Of a stretch of DNA of 64,000 bases, positions 1-9,076 are shown piece by piece. Position 1 is the first letter of the stretch. Every line of letters starts with the position of its first letter. Origin of the DNA: Pectobacterium colocasium (GTDB taxonomy: Bacteria; Pseudomonadota; Gammaproteobacteria; Enterobacterales; Enterobacteriaceae); contig NZ_CP084032.1 of the NCBI RefSeq assembly GCF_020181655.1, forward strand, positions 2,790,001 to 2,854,000, written 5' to 3'. The notes below the pieces were generated by a model. That model made no database searches and had not been told where the DNA came from. It saw nothing but the letters and a program-made list of their open reading frames with translations. A program made the translations under genes and the position numbers.

Positions 1-115
1 ATAGGCTGGCTAAAATAATACTGGAAGCAATGTGAGCAATGTCGTGCTCTCCTTCAGTGCCTGCGAGAAGCCACTGCTGAAGTGCGAAAATGATGATAAT
101 AGTTATCAGTATCAT
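1..115 (-). CDS. Possible 5' end of a membrane protein, truncated by the window edge
   Basis: Reading leftward from an ATG at 115, the frame stays open to the window edge for 38 codons. It begins with a strongly hydrophobic stretch (MILITIIIIFALQQWLLAG), as expected for a membrane segment or signal anchor, followed by a polar loop and a second hydrophobic run. I see no convincing ribosome binding site. A Fur-box-like palindrome lies inside the first codons, which argues against one of the two readings. I do not recognise the family. The sequence to the left of the window would settle it. Confidence 0.25.
   Translation of the reverse strand, partial: MILITIIIIFALQQWLLAGTEGEHDIAHIASSIILASL
94..108. 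promoter_or_regulatory. Fur-box-like palindrome
   Basis: TGATAATAGTTATCA matches the 7-1-7 Fur consensus (TGATAAT-N-ATTATCA) at 14 of 15 positions. A Fur site here would most likely control a gene transcribed leftward out of the window, since the nearest rightward gene (sapA) starts about 240 bases away. It overlaps the possible coding start at 115, so it may be chance in an AT-rich hydrophobic coding stretch. Confidence 0.35.
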
Positions 116-346
116 CTGTAAAGCACTTTGTTGAGAATTTTTCTCATTTCCATACTGACTATAGGGTTCTTTCCATCGTAACTCACAGCAGAAATACCGT
201 TAGAATAGGATGACTTCTCTCCCCTCTGCTGACAGTGCTGGTGGCTTAAGCGGTTGGAAAGTCGCCAGACGCGCATAACAAGAGTGGGGAGGATGCCAAG
301 AGTACGATACACTCTGTCTATAACCGTATTGACTGAAAAATCCCGT

Positions 347-2035
347 ATGTTCGGAAAAACCTGTTTCGCACTGGCATTAACCTGGCTGGCATTGCCTGCA
401 CTGGCCGCACCGCCGTCCGTGCCAACGTCACCTGCTCCGCTGGAAAGTATTCACCAGAGCGGTTTTGTCTATTGCGTCAATGATGTCCTGAACACATTTA
501 ACCCGCAGATGGCACGCAGCGGCGTCACCATTGATACGTTGGCGGCGCAGCTTTACGATCGTCTGCTGGATGTCGACCCTTATACCTATCGTCTGATGCC
601 AGAACTGGCCCAGCGCTGGGAAGTGCTAGACAACGGCTCGACATACCGTTTTTACCTGCGCCGCGATGTACCGTTTCAGCACACCGCCTGGTTCAGCCCA
701 ACCCGCAATATGAACGCCGATGATGTGATATTCAGCTTCGAGCGCATGCTGGACAAAAAACACCCGTATCATGATGTCAACGGCGGCGAATACCCCTATT
801 TCGACAGCCTGCAATTTGCCGATTCGGTGCAAAGCATCCGCAAACTGGGCGAGTATAGCGTTGAAATCCGGCTTAACAGCCCGGATGCGTCTTTCCTCTG
901 GCATCTGGCCACGCACTACGCGCCGATTCTGTCCGCAGAATACGCGCAGCGTCTGGCGAAAGAGGACAAAAAAGAGCTGCTGGATCGCGAACCGGTCGGT
1001 ACTGGCCCTTATCTGCTCGATGAATACCGCAACGGACAATATATCCGGCTGACGCGCAACGGCGATTATTGGCGCGGTCTGCCACGTATGCGGCAGGTGG
1101 TTGTCGATCTTGGTTCCGGCGGTACGGGTCGCTTATCCAAGCTATTGACGGGCGAATGTGATGTGCTCGCCTATCCGGCTGCCAGCCAGTTGACGATTTT
1201 ACGTAACGACCCTCGCCTGCGTCTGTCACTGCGCCCCGGCATGAACGTTGCCTATCTGGCCTTCAACGTGCGTAAACCCCCGCTGGACGATCGCCGCGTG
1301 CGGGAAGCCATCGCGCTGGCGATCAATAACGACAGGCTGATGCAGTCAATCTATTACGGTACAGCGGAAACCGCAGCGTCGATTCTACCCCGCGCCTCGT
1401 GGGCGTACGATAATGAATCGCAGATTACGGAATATAACCCGCAGAAAGCACGGCAAATCTTGCAGGATCTGGGGCTGACTAACCTCAGCCTGCGCCTGTG
1501 GGTGCCCAGCGCCTCACAGTCCTACAACCCCAGCCCGTTGAAAACCGCAGAGCTGATACAGGCCGATCTGGCGCAAATTGGCGTCACCGTGACCATCGTG
1601 CCGGTGGAAGGCCGTTTCCAGGAAGCGAAGCTCATGGAACTCAGCCACGATTTAACGCTGGCAGGCTGGGCAACGGACAGTAACGATCCGGACAGTTTTT
1701 TCCGCCCGCTGCTAAGCTGCGCGGCAATTCGTTCCCAGAGCAACTACGCGCACTGGTGCGATCCTACGTTTGACGAAGTGCTGCAAAACGCGCTCTCGTC
1801 ACAACAGCTTTCTAAGCGGATTGACTATTATCAACAGGCACAGCGTATTCTGGCAGAGCAGCTACCTGTCCTGCCGCTGGCATCGTCATTGCGACTGCTT
1901 GCCTACCGCTATGACATGAAAGGGCTGGTATTAAGCCCCTTCGGCAATGCCTCATTCGCGGGCGTCTTCCGCGAGGATCAACAGGCGCAGCAGAAGCCCT
2001 CTGCACCGGAAACCGTGGAGGAAGCACAGCCGTGA
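347..2035 (+). CDS. sapA: SapA, periplasmic substrate-binding protein of the Sap ABC transporter
   Basis: First gene of sapABCDF. It is a family 5 (dipeptide/oligopeptide type) periplasmic binding protein, linked in Salmonella and in soft-rot Erwinia to resistance against host antimicrobial peptides. I chose ATG 347 over the longer upstream frame because it begins a typical signal peptide ending in ALPALAA near residue 21. The mature protein then matches SapA closely, for example [27 protein letters not shown] and [19 protein letters not shown]. The product is 562 residues, slightly longer than E. coli SapA because of a Pro/Glu-rich tail. Its stop overlaps the sapB start by four bases (GTGA), indicating translational coupling. 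Confidence 0.95.
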   Translation: MFGKTCFALALTWLALPALAAPPSVPTSPAPLESIHQSGFVYCVNDVLNTFNPQMARSGVTIDTLAAQLYDRLLDVDPYTYRLMPELAQRWEVLDNGSTYRFYLRRDVPFQHTAWFSPTRNMNADDVIFSFERMLDKKHPYHDVNGGEYPYFDSLQFADSVQSIRKLGEYSVEIRLNSPDASFLWHLATHYAPILSAEYAQRLAKEDKKELLDREPVGTGPYLLDEYRNGQYIRLTRNGDYWRGLPRMRQVVVDLGSGGTGRLSKLLTGECDVLAYPAASQLTILRNDPRLRLSLRPGMNVAYLAFNVRKPPLDDRRVREAIALAINNDRLMQSIYYGTAETAASILPRASWAYDNESQITEYNPQKARQILQDLGLTNLSLRLWVPSASQSYNPSPLKTAELIQADLAQIGVTVTIVPVEGRFQEAKLMELSHDLTLAGWATDSNDPDSFFRPLLSCAAIRSQSNYAHWCDPTFDEVLQNALSSQQLSKRIDYYQQAQRILAEQLPVLPLASSLRLLAYRYDMKGLVLSPFGNASFAGVFREDQQAQQKPSAPETVEEAQP

Positions 2036-2997
2036 TTATTTTTACCTTGCGACGTCTGGTGTTACTGATAGTGACCTTGTCACTACTGACGCTGGTAGGC
2101 TTTAGCCTCAGTTATTACACACCCAACGCCCCGCTCAATGGTGCTGCGCTGTTTGACGCCTATCATTTTTACCTCAGCAGCCTGCTTCAGGGAGATTTCG
2201 GTCGGTCCAGCATTAACGGACAGGCCATCAGCGAGCTGCTGAAAGAAGTGTTCCCAGCCACGATCGAGCTTTGTCTTCTGGCGTTTGCGCTCTCGCTGCT
2301 GGTCGGGATTCCGCTGGGCATTACCGCTGGCGTGATGCAGAACCGCGGCGCGGACATCGTGATCAGCACGCTGGCGCTCATTGGTTTTTCCCTACCCGTG
2401 TTCTGGCTGGCGCTGCTGCTGACGCTGTTTTTCTCGCTACACCTCGGCTGGCTACCGGTTTCAGGCCGTTTCGACCTGCTCTATCAGGTGAAAACTGTGA
2501 CCGGATTTGCCTTGATTGACGCCTGGCTGTCAGATTCGCCCCATCGTGGTGAAATGATCGTCAGCGCCATCCGTCACCTGATTCTGCCGATTACCGTGCT
2601 GGCCGTTGGGCCGACGACCGAAGTGATCCGTCTGATGCGCGTCAGCACCACGGAAATTATCAGCAAAAACTACATTAAAGCGGCGGCAACCCGCGGACTG
2701 TCGCGCTTTACGATCATTCGCCGCCATCTGATTCATAACGCGCTACCGCCGATTATTCCCAAACTGGGGTTGCAATTTTCCACGATGCTGACGCTGACGA
2801 TGATTACCGAAGTGGTCTTTAACTGGCCGGGGATTGGTCGCTGGCTGGTCAACGCCATTCGCCAGCAGGACTACGCGGCGATTTCTGCGGGCGTAATGGT
2901 CGTCGGCGCGATGGTCATTACGGTTAACATCCTGTCCGATATTTGGGGTGCTATGGCAAACCCGTTGAAACACAAGGAATGGTATGCCCTTCGATAA
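2032..2997 (+). CDS. sapB: SapB, inner-membrane permease of the Sap transporter
   Basis: Polytopic inner-membrane permease (321 residues) of the DppB/OppB class, pairing with SapC to form the translocation channel. It shows an N-terminal membrane helix, a central block of hydrophobic segments, and the binding-protein-dependent permease loop near residues 220-240 ([22 protein letters not shown]) that contacts the ATPases. The start is GTG 2032, overlapping the sapA stop. The 3' end overlaps sapC by 14 bases, so the operon is compact and co-translated. In E. coli SapBCDF also has a reported role in putrescine export. Confidence 0.94.
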   Translation: MIIFTLRRLVLLIVTLSLLTLVGFSLSYYTPNAPLNGAALFDAYHFYLSSLLQGDFGRSSINGQAISELLKEVFPATIELCLLAFALSLLVGIPLGITAGVMQNRGADIVISTLALIGFSLPVFWLALLLTLFFSLHLGWLPVSGRFDLLYQVKTVTGFALIDAWLSDSPHRGEMIVSAIRHLILPITVLAVGPTTEVIRLMRVSTTEIISKNYIKAAATRGLSRFTIIRRHLIHNALPPIIPKLGLQFSTMLTLTMITEVVFNWPGIGRWLVNAIRQQDYAAISAGVMVVGAMVITVNILSDIWGAMANPLKHKEWYALR

Positions 2998-3874
2998 CGT
3001 TTATAGCGAAAAACGGCTGCCGAGCCGACTGGGCGATACCTGGCGCGCATTTCATCAGGATATGCTGGCGATGATCGGGCTATACGGCTTTCTGATCCTG
3101 ATTGGCCTGTGCCTGTTCGGCAAATTTCTCGCGCCTTATGAGGTCGATCAGCAATTTTTGGGCTACCAGTTGTTGCCCCCCTCCTGGTCGCACTACGGTG
3201 AAGTCTCATTCTTTCTCGGCACCGACGATTTGGGGCGCGATCAGCTAAGCCGCTTGCTGAGCGGGGCTGCACCCACCGTAGGCTCCTCACTCATCGTCAC
3301 CTACGCGGCCGCGCTGTGCGGCATCGTCCTGGGCGTCTTTGCGGGCGTGACCCGCGGGCTACGATCCGCGATGCTTAACCACATTCTGGATACGCTACTG
3401 TCGATTCCGTCGCTGCTGCTCGCGATTGTGGTCATCGCCTTTATCGGCCCTAAACTCGAACACGCCATGCTCGCCGTCTGGCTGGCACTGCTGCCGCGTA
3501 TGGTGCGCACCATCTACAGCGCCGTACACGCTGAAATGGACAAAGAGTACGTGATCGCTGCCCGTCTTGACGGTGCGTCCACGTTTTATCTGGTCTGGTA
3601 TGTCGTGCTGCCCAACATCGCCGCGCTGCTGGTTTCCGAATTTACCCGCGCGCTGTCGATCGCCATTCTGGATATTGCCGCGCTGGGTTTTCTCGACTTG
3701 GGCGCACAGCTACCGACGACCGAATGGGGTGCCCTGCTCGGCAACTCGCTGGAGCTGGTTTATGCCGCCCCGTGGACCGTGATGCTGCCCGGTGCGGCTA
3801 TCGCGCTGAGCGTGTTAATCGTCAACCTGCTGGGCGACGGCATCCGCCGCGCGCTCGCCGCGGAAACGGAATAA
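2984..3874 (+). CDS. sapC: SapC, inner-membrane permease of the Sap transporter
   Basis: Second permease subunit (296 residues), DppC/OppC class. The N-terminal soluble segment contains the OppC_N-type region with [18 protein letters not shown]. Hydrophobic helices follow, with the ATPase-contact loop [20 protein letters not shown]. It starts inside the last codons of sapB and is followed after 16 bases by sapD. The length matches E. coli SapC. With SapB it forms the membrane channel through which the SapD and SapF ATPases drive substrate. Confidence 0.94.
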   Translation: MPFDNVYSEKRLPSRLGDTWRAFHQDMLAMIGLYGFLILIGLCLFGKFLAPYEVDQQFLGYQLLPPSWSHYGEVSFFLGTDDLGRDQLSRLLSGAAPTVGSSLIVTYAAALCGIVLGVFAGVTRGLRSAMLNHILDTLLSIPSLLLAIVVIAFIGPKLEHAMLAVWLALLPRMVRTIYSAVHAEMDKEYVIAARLDGASTFYLVWYVVLPNIAALLVSEFTRALSIAILDIAALGFLDLGAQLPTTEWGALLGNSLELVYAAPWTVMLPGAAIALSVLIVNLLGDGIRRALAAETE

Positions 3875-3890
3875 GAGGCGACGACTCCCT

Positions 3891-4883
3891 ATGCCATTAC
3901 TTGATATCCGTAACCTGACGATTGAATTCCTGACCCCCGACGGCGCGGTAAAAGCCGTCGATCGCGTCAGCATGACGCTGAGCGAAGGGGAAATTCGTGG
4001 ACTGGTGGGCGAATCCGGCTCAGGTAAAAGCCTGATCGCCAAAGCCATCTGCGGGATCACCAAAGAGAACTGGCGCGTGACCGCCGATCGCTTCCGATTT
4101 GATGATATCGACCTGCTGCAATTGTCGTCGCGCGAGCGGCGTAAGCTGGTTGGCCATAACGTCTCCATGATTTTTCAGGAGCCGCAATCCTGTCTCGATC
4201 CGTCTGAAAGTATTGGTCGGCAATTGGTGCAGGCGATTCCCGGCTGGACGTATAAAGGCCGCTGGTGGCAGCGGTTTAACTGGCGCAAACGTCGCGCTAT
4301 CGAACTGCTGCACCGCGTCGGGATTAAAGATCATAAAGATATTATGGGCAGCTACCCTTATGAGCTGAGCGACGGTGAGTGCCAGAAAGTGATGATTGCC
4401 ATCGCGTTAGCGAACCAGCCGCGCCTGCTGATTGCCGATGAGCCGACCAACGCGATGGAATCCACCACGCAGGCGCAGATTTTCCGCCTGCTGTCGCGCC
4501 TGAATCAAAACAATAACACCACGATTCTGCTCATCAGCCATGACCTGCAAACCATGAGCAAATGGGCCGACCGAATCAACGTGCTCTATTGCGGGCAAAC
4601 GGTGGAGAGCGCCACCAGTGAAGATTTGATCACCGCGCCGCACCATCCCTACACGCAGGCGCTGATTCGCGCGATGCCCGATTTCGGTCGCTCGCTGCCG
4701 CACAAAAGCCGGCTGAACACGCTGACTGGTGCAATCCCCTCGCTGGAGCATCTGCCGATTGGCTGTCGACTTGGCCCACGCTGCCCGTATTCACAAAAAC
4801 AGTGTATGCAAACGCCGCCATTGCTTTCCATTAAGAACCACCTATATGCCTGCCACTTTCCGCTCAACATGGAGGAACCGTGA
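3891..4883 (+). CDS. sapD: SapD, ATP-binding subunit of the Sap transporter
   Basis: ABC ATPase of 330 residues. It has Walker A GESGSGKS at residues 40-47, a Q-loop at FQEPQS near 95, a divergent signature LSDGEC at 159-164 and Walker B LLIADE at 179-184. The Walker B is followed by PTNAME rather than the usual D-loop PTSALD, which is a SapD trait. The C-terminus has the oligopeptide-transporter extension with a Cys cluster ([12 protein letters not shown]). In E. coli, SapD also supports TrkH/TrkG potassium uptake. The stop overlaps the start region of sapF. Confidence 0.94.
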   Translation: MPLLDIRNLTIEFLTPDGAVKAVDRVSMTLSEGEIRGLVGESGSGKSLIAKAICGITKENWRVTADRFRFDDIDLLQLSSRERRKLVGHNVSMIFQEPQSCLDPSESIGRQLVQAIPGWTYKGRWWQRFNWRKRRAIELLHRVGIKDHKDIMGSYPYELSDGECQKVMIAIALANQPRLLIADEPTNAMESTTQAQIFRLLSRLNQNNNTTILLISHDLQTMSKWADRINVLYCGQTVESATSEDLITAPHHPYTQALIRAMPDFGRSLPHKSRLNTLTGAIPSLEHLPIGCRLGPRCPYSQKQCMQTPPLLSIKNHLYACHFPLNMEEP

Positions 4884-5698
4884 TGGTTGAGATGCTGCTT
4901 GAAGCCCGCAATCTGACCAAGACGTTCCGCTATCGGACCGGGCTGTTCCGCCGTCAGCACGTTGAGGCGGTGAAATCCGTCAGTTTTACGCTACGTGAAC
5001 GACAAACGCTCGCCATCATCGGCGAAAACGGATCGGGGAAATCGACGCTGGCTAAAATGCTGTCGGGCATGATCGCCCCAACGTCCGGCGAGTTGGTGAT
5101 TGACGATCATCCGCTGCACTACGGCGATTATCGTTATCGCAGCCAGCGTATCCGCATGATTTTTCAGGATGCGGGCAATGCGCTCAATCCGCGCCAGCGT
5201 ATCGGGCAGTTGCTGGACGTCCCGCTGCGGCTGAATACCGACCTCAGCGCCGAAGCGCGCGAAAGAGCGATTAATCAGGCGCTGTATCAGGTCGGCCTGC
5301 GTCCCGACCACGCCTATTACTATCCGCATACGCTCGCGCCGGGGCAAAAACAGCGTGTTGGCCTGGCGCGTGCGCTGATCCTGCAACCGAAAGTGATTGT
5401 TGCCGATGAGGCGCTGGCGTCACTGGATATGTCTATGCGGTCACAGATTATCAACCTAATGCTGGAGTTACAGGAAAAGCACGGTATCTCTTATATTTAC
5501 GTGACGCAGCATCTGGGCATGATGAAGCACATCAGCGACCAGATTCTGGTGATGCAGGCTGGCGAAGTGGTCGAACGCGGCAGTACCGCCGATGTGTTGT
5601 CCGCCCCGCTTCACGACCTGACGAAACGTTTAATTGCCAGCCACTTCGGCGAAGCGCTCAGCGCCGATGCCTGGCGACGCGACGGCGCACAACGTTAA
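4883..5698 (+). CDS. sapF: SapF, ATP-binding subunit of the Sap transporter
   Basis: Second ABC ATPase, 271 residues from ATG 4883. I prefer this ATG to the GTG three bases upstream because it matches the usual N-terminus ([20 protein letters not shown]) and sits correctly behind GGAGGAACC. Walker A is GENGSGKS at residues 47-54, the signature is LAPGQKQR, and Walker B is [12 protein letters not shown]. It closes the sap operon. The next gene, fabI, has its own leader about 190 bases downstream. Confidence 0.94.
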   Translation: MVEMLLEARNLTKTFRYRTGLFRRQHVEAVKSVSFTLRERQTLAIIGENGSGKSTLAKMLSGMIAPTSGELVIDDHPLHYGDYRYRSQRIRMIFQDAGNALNPRQRIGQLLDVPLRLNTDLSAEARERAINQALYQVGLRPDHAYYYPHTLAPGQKQRVGLARALILQPKVIVADEALASLDMSMRSQIINLMLELQEKHGISYIYVTQHLGMMKHISDQILVMQAGEVVERGSTADVLSAPLHDLTKRLIASHFGEALSADAWRRDGAQR

Positions 5699-5889
5699 TC
5701 TCCGCGCACAACGACGGTATTCCCTCTGACCACAGGGCTGTGGAAAAAGGCGGATACTGCTCGGAGTACCCCTACCGTCCCCAACATGGTAGAATCGCGC
5801 GGTTTATTCATCTCGGTCGTCACTTGCCGCGTAGGTTTACCGGCACCGAAGTGGCGATCGCAGCAACAATGATCACAAGGATTACTGCT

Positions 5890-6678
5890 ATGGGTTTTCT
5901 TACCGGTAAGCGCATTCTGGTAACAGGTGTTGCCAGCAACCGTTCTATTGCCTACGGTATTGCACAAGCAATGCAGCGTGAAGGTGCCGAACTGGCCTTC
6001 ACCTATCAGAACGACAAATTGAAAGCACGCGTGGAAGGCTTTGCCAGCGAGCTGGGTTCCAGCATCGTTCTGCCGTGTGATGTCGCTGAAGATGCCAGCA
6101 TCGAAGCACTGTTTACCGAACTGGCTAACGTATGGCCGACCTTTGATGGCTTCGTGCACTCTATCGCTTACGCACCGGGCGACCAACTGGACGGTGACTA
6201 CGTTGATGCCGTTACCCGTGAAGGTTTCAACATCGCTCACGATATCAGCTCTTACAGCTTTGTTGCGATGGCGAAAGCCTGCCGTAAAATGCTGAACCCG
6301 AACTCTGCGCTGGTTACCCTGTCCTACCTGGGCGCTGAGCGTGCCATCCCGAACTACAACGTGATGGGTCTGGCAAAAGCCTCTCTGGAAGCAAACGTAC
6401 GTTACATGGCGAACGCCATGGGTGCTCAGGGCGTGCGTGTTAACGCCATCTCTGCGGGCCCGATTCGTACACTGGCTGCGTCCGGCATCAAAGACTTCAA
6501 GAAAATGCTGTCGCATTGCGAAGCCGTTACGCCAATCCGCCGTGTCGTGACCATTGAAGACGTGGGCAACTCTGCTGCGTTCCTGTGTTCCGATCTGGCT
6601 GCCGGTATCTCCGGTGAAGTTCTGCACGTTGACGGCGGTTTCAGCATCGCTGCAATGAATGAGTTGGAACTGAAATAA
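5890..6678 (+). CDS. fabI: FabI, enoyl-[acyl-carrier-protein] reductase (NADH)
   Basis: Short-chain dehydrogenase that performs the last step of each fatty acid elongation cycle, and the triclosan target. The 262-residue protein from ATG 5890 aligns without gaps to E. coli FabI. The catalytic block is intact: Tyr146, Tyr156 and Lys163 in [18 protein letters not shown]. The NAD-binding motif is [13 protein letters not shown]. The loop at residues 90-97 reads HSIAYAPG, giving Ala93 and Tyr94 where E. coli has Gly93 and Phe94. Position 93 is a known triclosan/diazaborine-resistance site. A longer in-frame upstream extension lacks homology and was not used. A strong terminator follows. Confidence 0.97.
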   Translation: MGFLTGKRILVTGVASNRSIAYGIAQAMQREGAELAFTYQNDKLKARVEGFASELGSSIVLPCDVAEDASIEALFTELANVWPTFDGFVHSIAYAPGDQLDGDYVDAVTREGFNIAHDISSYSFVAMAKACRKMLNPNSALVTLSYLGAERAIPNYNVMGLAKASLEANVRYMANAMGAQGVRVNAISAGPIRTLAASGIKDFKKMLSHCEAVTPIRRVVTIEDVGNSAAFLCSDLAAGISGEVLHVDGGFSIAAMNELELK

Positions 6679-6684
6679 GTCATC

Positions 6685-6722
6685 AAAAGTAGCCTGTCCC
6701 TGATGGGCTACTTTCCTTTTTC
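6685..6722 (+). terminator. Rho-independent terminator of fabI
   Basis: AAAGTAGCC and GGCTACTTT form a 9-pair stem over a short loop, followed by a T-rich tract (CCTTTTT). It lies directly after the fabI stop. The adjoining IS element begins just beyond it. Confidence 0.85.
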
Positions 6723-6727
6723 GGCTA

Positions 6728-7897
6728 TAACACCTAAATGACTTCGCCTAATACCGCTCCACTTTAGCCAGACCATGCTGATTGCCGGGGAACGGTGAAG
6801 CGGCATTCATAAATAATTTTACCTGTTCCAGTAACTGCCACATATACCGGCACTGATGGTTACGCGTTATCGTTTCGTGTAACGACAACCACAGCAACTC
6901 GATTGGATTTAGCCACGGCGAATACGTGGGCAGGAACAACAACCGGAACTTCGTATTTTTTTCCAGCCACTTTTTCACCTTGTGGCTTTTATGAATGATG
7001 TAATTATCAACGACCAGCGTAATGGTTTTCGCTCGCCGATATGTCCGCCGTAATGTCTCTAACAGCTTGATAAATAAATCAGAACACTTTTTACTGCCGC
7101 CAACGTAATGGACTCGTCCCGTATCCGAATGCAGTGCCCCTGCCAGATAATACTTTTGGTTCTGTCCCGGCGTAGTAATACGTTTCTGTTGCCCTTTGAG
7201 CATCCAGTCCGCGCCGATTTTCGGGTTCAGGTCGATATCTACTTCATCCTGATAAAACACGGGATGCTCCGTTTGTTTCCGAGAGACCGCCTGTTCGATG
7301 ACGAATCGTTTTTCCTCATAATCTGGATCTTTGATTTTCAGTGTTGGCGCGGCTCTGCGCCAGACAATACCCGCTCGTCTCAGATAGCGATGTAACGTGG
7401 AAGGATGAAGCGTCACGTTAAAAAGCCGGTTAATGATAAGTGCCAACAACTCGGTACTCCAGCGGGAGCGCAGCCAGCCAAAATCCTGAGGAGAGCGTTT
7501 AATAAGAAGCGGTAGCATATGCAGGATATCAGCGACTGGCCAGCGCGGTGCTCGTCCGGCTTTGAGGCTCTTTAGACCTTCAACACCATGTAAAGTAAAC
7601 CAATTTATCCATCTTCCAACCGATGAGCGGGCCGCACAAAGCAGTCTGGCAACGTCGGTGACAGTCATTCCCCGATGCAGCATCAGTATGGCGATGAGTC
7701 GTCTGGAGTAATTTTTATCATGTGTCTGTTGGGCTTCTTTACGCATTAGTCGTCGTTCTTCATCAGGGATTGCTGCTATGATCGGCATCGCTCAGTCCGG
7801 TTGGTGATTTGTTTTGATTTGGCGATTGATCAGATCGCATAACTCGGACTGAGTTCCCTTCAAGTGATCTACTATTTGGCAAAGTTATTTAGATGGT
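6728..7897 (-). mobile_element. IS630-family insertion sequence
   Basis: One transposase gene is flanked by imperfect inverted ends. The left end reads AACACCTAAATGACTT near 6729-6744. Its complement AAGTCATTTAGGTGTT resembles AAGTTATTTAGATGGT on the right near 7882-7897. The length of about 1.17 kb and one DDE transposase fit IS630, which inserts at TA. I cannot fix the exact ends or the TA duplication by eye. A second internal pair, CTCAGTCCG / CGGACTGAG, lies around 7794-7853. The element sits between the fabI terminator and apbE without disrupting either. Confidence 0.65.
6748..7788 (-). CDS. IS630-family DDE transposase
   Basis: 346-residue transposase of the IS630/Tc1-mariner group. 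It has an N-terminal helix-turn-helix (MTVTDVARLLCAARSSVGRWINW), a winged-helix second DNA-binding region and a C-terminal DDE domain. The catalytic triad is visible as Asp in FYQDEVDIDLNP, Asp in LVVDNYIIHKS, and Glu in SPWLNPIELLW. The frame is intact and full length, so the element may still be active. It is transcribed toward fabI, opposite to the fabI direction. Confidence 0.93.
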   Translation of the reverse strand: MPIIAAIPDEERRLMRKEAQQTHDKNYSRRLIAILMLHRGMTVTDVARLLCAARSSVGRWINWFTLHGVEGLKSLKAGRAPRWPVADILHMLPLLIKRSPQDFGWLRSRWSTELLALIINRLFNVTLHPSTLHRYLRRAGIVWRRAAPTLKIKDPDYEEKRFVIEQAVSRKQTEHPVFYQDEVDIDLNPKIGADWMLKGQQKRITTPGQNQKYYLAGALHSDTGRVHYVGGSKKCSDLFIKLLETLRRTYRRAKTITLVVDNYIIHKSHKVKKWLEKNTKFRLLFLPTYSPWLNPIELLWLSLHETITRNHQCRYMWQLLEQVKLFMNAASPFPGNQHGLAKVERY

Positions 7898-7974
7898 GCT
7901 GCTCGGTTAAATCAGGTAAGACAATACGCTTGTCACGTCTCTCTGGACTAAATATCCCTTTAGTAAACAGATTG

Positions 7975-8961
7975 TTACTCTTTTTTTTCAATGCTAACGG
8001 CCACCGAATAATCCTTAGCCAATAATTCAAACGTATAATTCCGCTGCGAAGAAAAAAAAATTTCTTTAGTTTTTGTCACAAAGATGGCTTCAATGTCCGG
8101 CTGACGGTGTAGAAATTCAATACCCGCGCTCACGCCCATGCCATAGAGCAGCGTGGTGTAGATATCGCCGTCGAGAGAATCATTCGAGATAACCGTTACG
8201 CTGTGCAGTTCATTATCTAGCGGATACCCCGTCCGGGGATCGAGGATATGATGATAGATATGGTCATCCACGGTAAAAAAGCGTTCATAGACGCCGGATG
8301 TCACTACCGATTTGTTCTTCACCTTAATGATGCCCAGCAGGCTATCGCGATCCGCGAAAGGCTTCTGTAACCCGACGCTCCATAGCCCTTGCTCATCCGT
8401 CAGCGCGCTGCCAATCGCCAGCACGTTCCCCCCCAGATTAATCAGCGCATCCTGAATCGCATGTTGATGCAGGACATCACGGACGATATCGGCAATATAC
8501 CCTTTCGCAATCGCCCCCAGATCGATCTCCATTCCGGCGCTTTCCAGCAACACGGCGCAGTCCTGTTCTCTGAGAATAAGGCGTTCGGGATATGTTAATG
8601 CCAGCGCCCGTTGTATCGATGCGCGGTCAGGAACCGTGCTGCCGCTAAAACCGATTTTCCAAAGTTTGACGACGGGGCCAATCGCCACATTAAAAGCACT
8701 ATTTTCCATCAGGCTCACCGCTTTGGCGCGTTTAATCAGCTCAAAGACAATCGGGCTGACCGACACATACGCTTTTCCCGCCGCGTGATTGATACTCATC
8801 ACTTCCGACCGCGCTCGGTTAACGGTTAGCATGTCTTCAAGCTGCTTGATGCGCTGGAAAACTTGCCTGACGGCGGTTTCATCATGAACAAAGAGTTTGA
8901 GCAGAATGGGGCTGCCCATCAGATTAACGGAATAAACGTAAACGTTATCGACCGAAGGCAT
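7975..8961 (-). CDS. apbE: ApbE-family FAD:protein FMN transferase
   Basis: 328-residue ApbE protein, which transfers FMN from FAD onto a Thr (or Ser) of target proteins in a magnesium-dependent reaction. Family motifs are present: NVAIGPVVKLW near residue 91, GMEIDLGAIAKGYIADIV at 143-160, NLGGNVLAIG near 175 and HHILDPRTGYPLDN at 237-250. There is no lipoprotein signal or Cys lipobox, so this is a cytoplasmic form. It lies 115 bases downstream of the large flavoenzyme gene on the same strand. That enzyme carries an ApbE flavinylation motif, so it is the obvious substrate. The IS630 element begins just after its stop. Confidence 0.93.
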   Translation of the reverse strand: MPSVDNVYVYSVNLMGSPILLKLFVHDETAVRQVFQRIKQLEDMLTVNRARSEVMSINHAAGKAYVSVSPIVFELIKRAKAVSLMENSAFNVAIGPVVKLWKIGFSGSTVPDRASIQRALALTYPERLILREQDCAVLLESAGMEIDLGAIAKGYIADIVRDVLHQHAIQDALINLGGNVLAIGSALTDEQGLWSVGLQKPFADRDSLLGIIKVKNKSVVTSGVYERFFTVDDHIYHHILDPRTGYPLDNELHSVTVISNDSLDGDIYTTLLYGMGVSAGIEFLHRQPDIEAIFVTKTKEIFFSSQRNYTFELLAKDYSVAVSIEKKE

Positions 8962-9076
8962 ACGGTGGCTCCCATGAACGAATAGCGATACAGAGAGGAT
9001 ACGGTTGGAAAATCGCGAGCGCCCTTTCAGACGCCCGCCATTAGCACGGCTATTTTACGACTAACGCTCCTGCCAC

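Noticed and set aside
5695..6627. 310-codon minus-strand frame opposite fabI
   Set aside because: It is the antisense shadow of fabI; its composition follows the codon structure of the real gene on the other strand.
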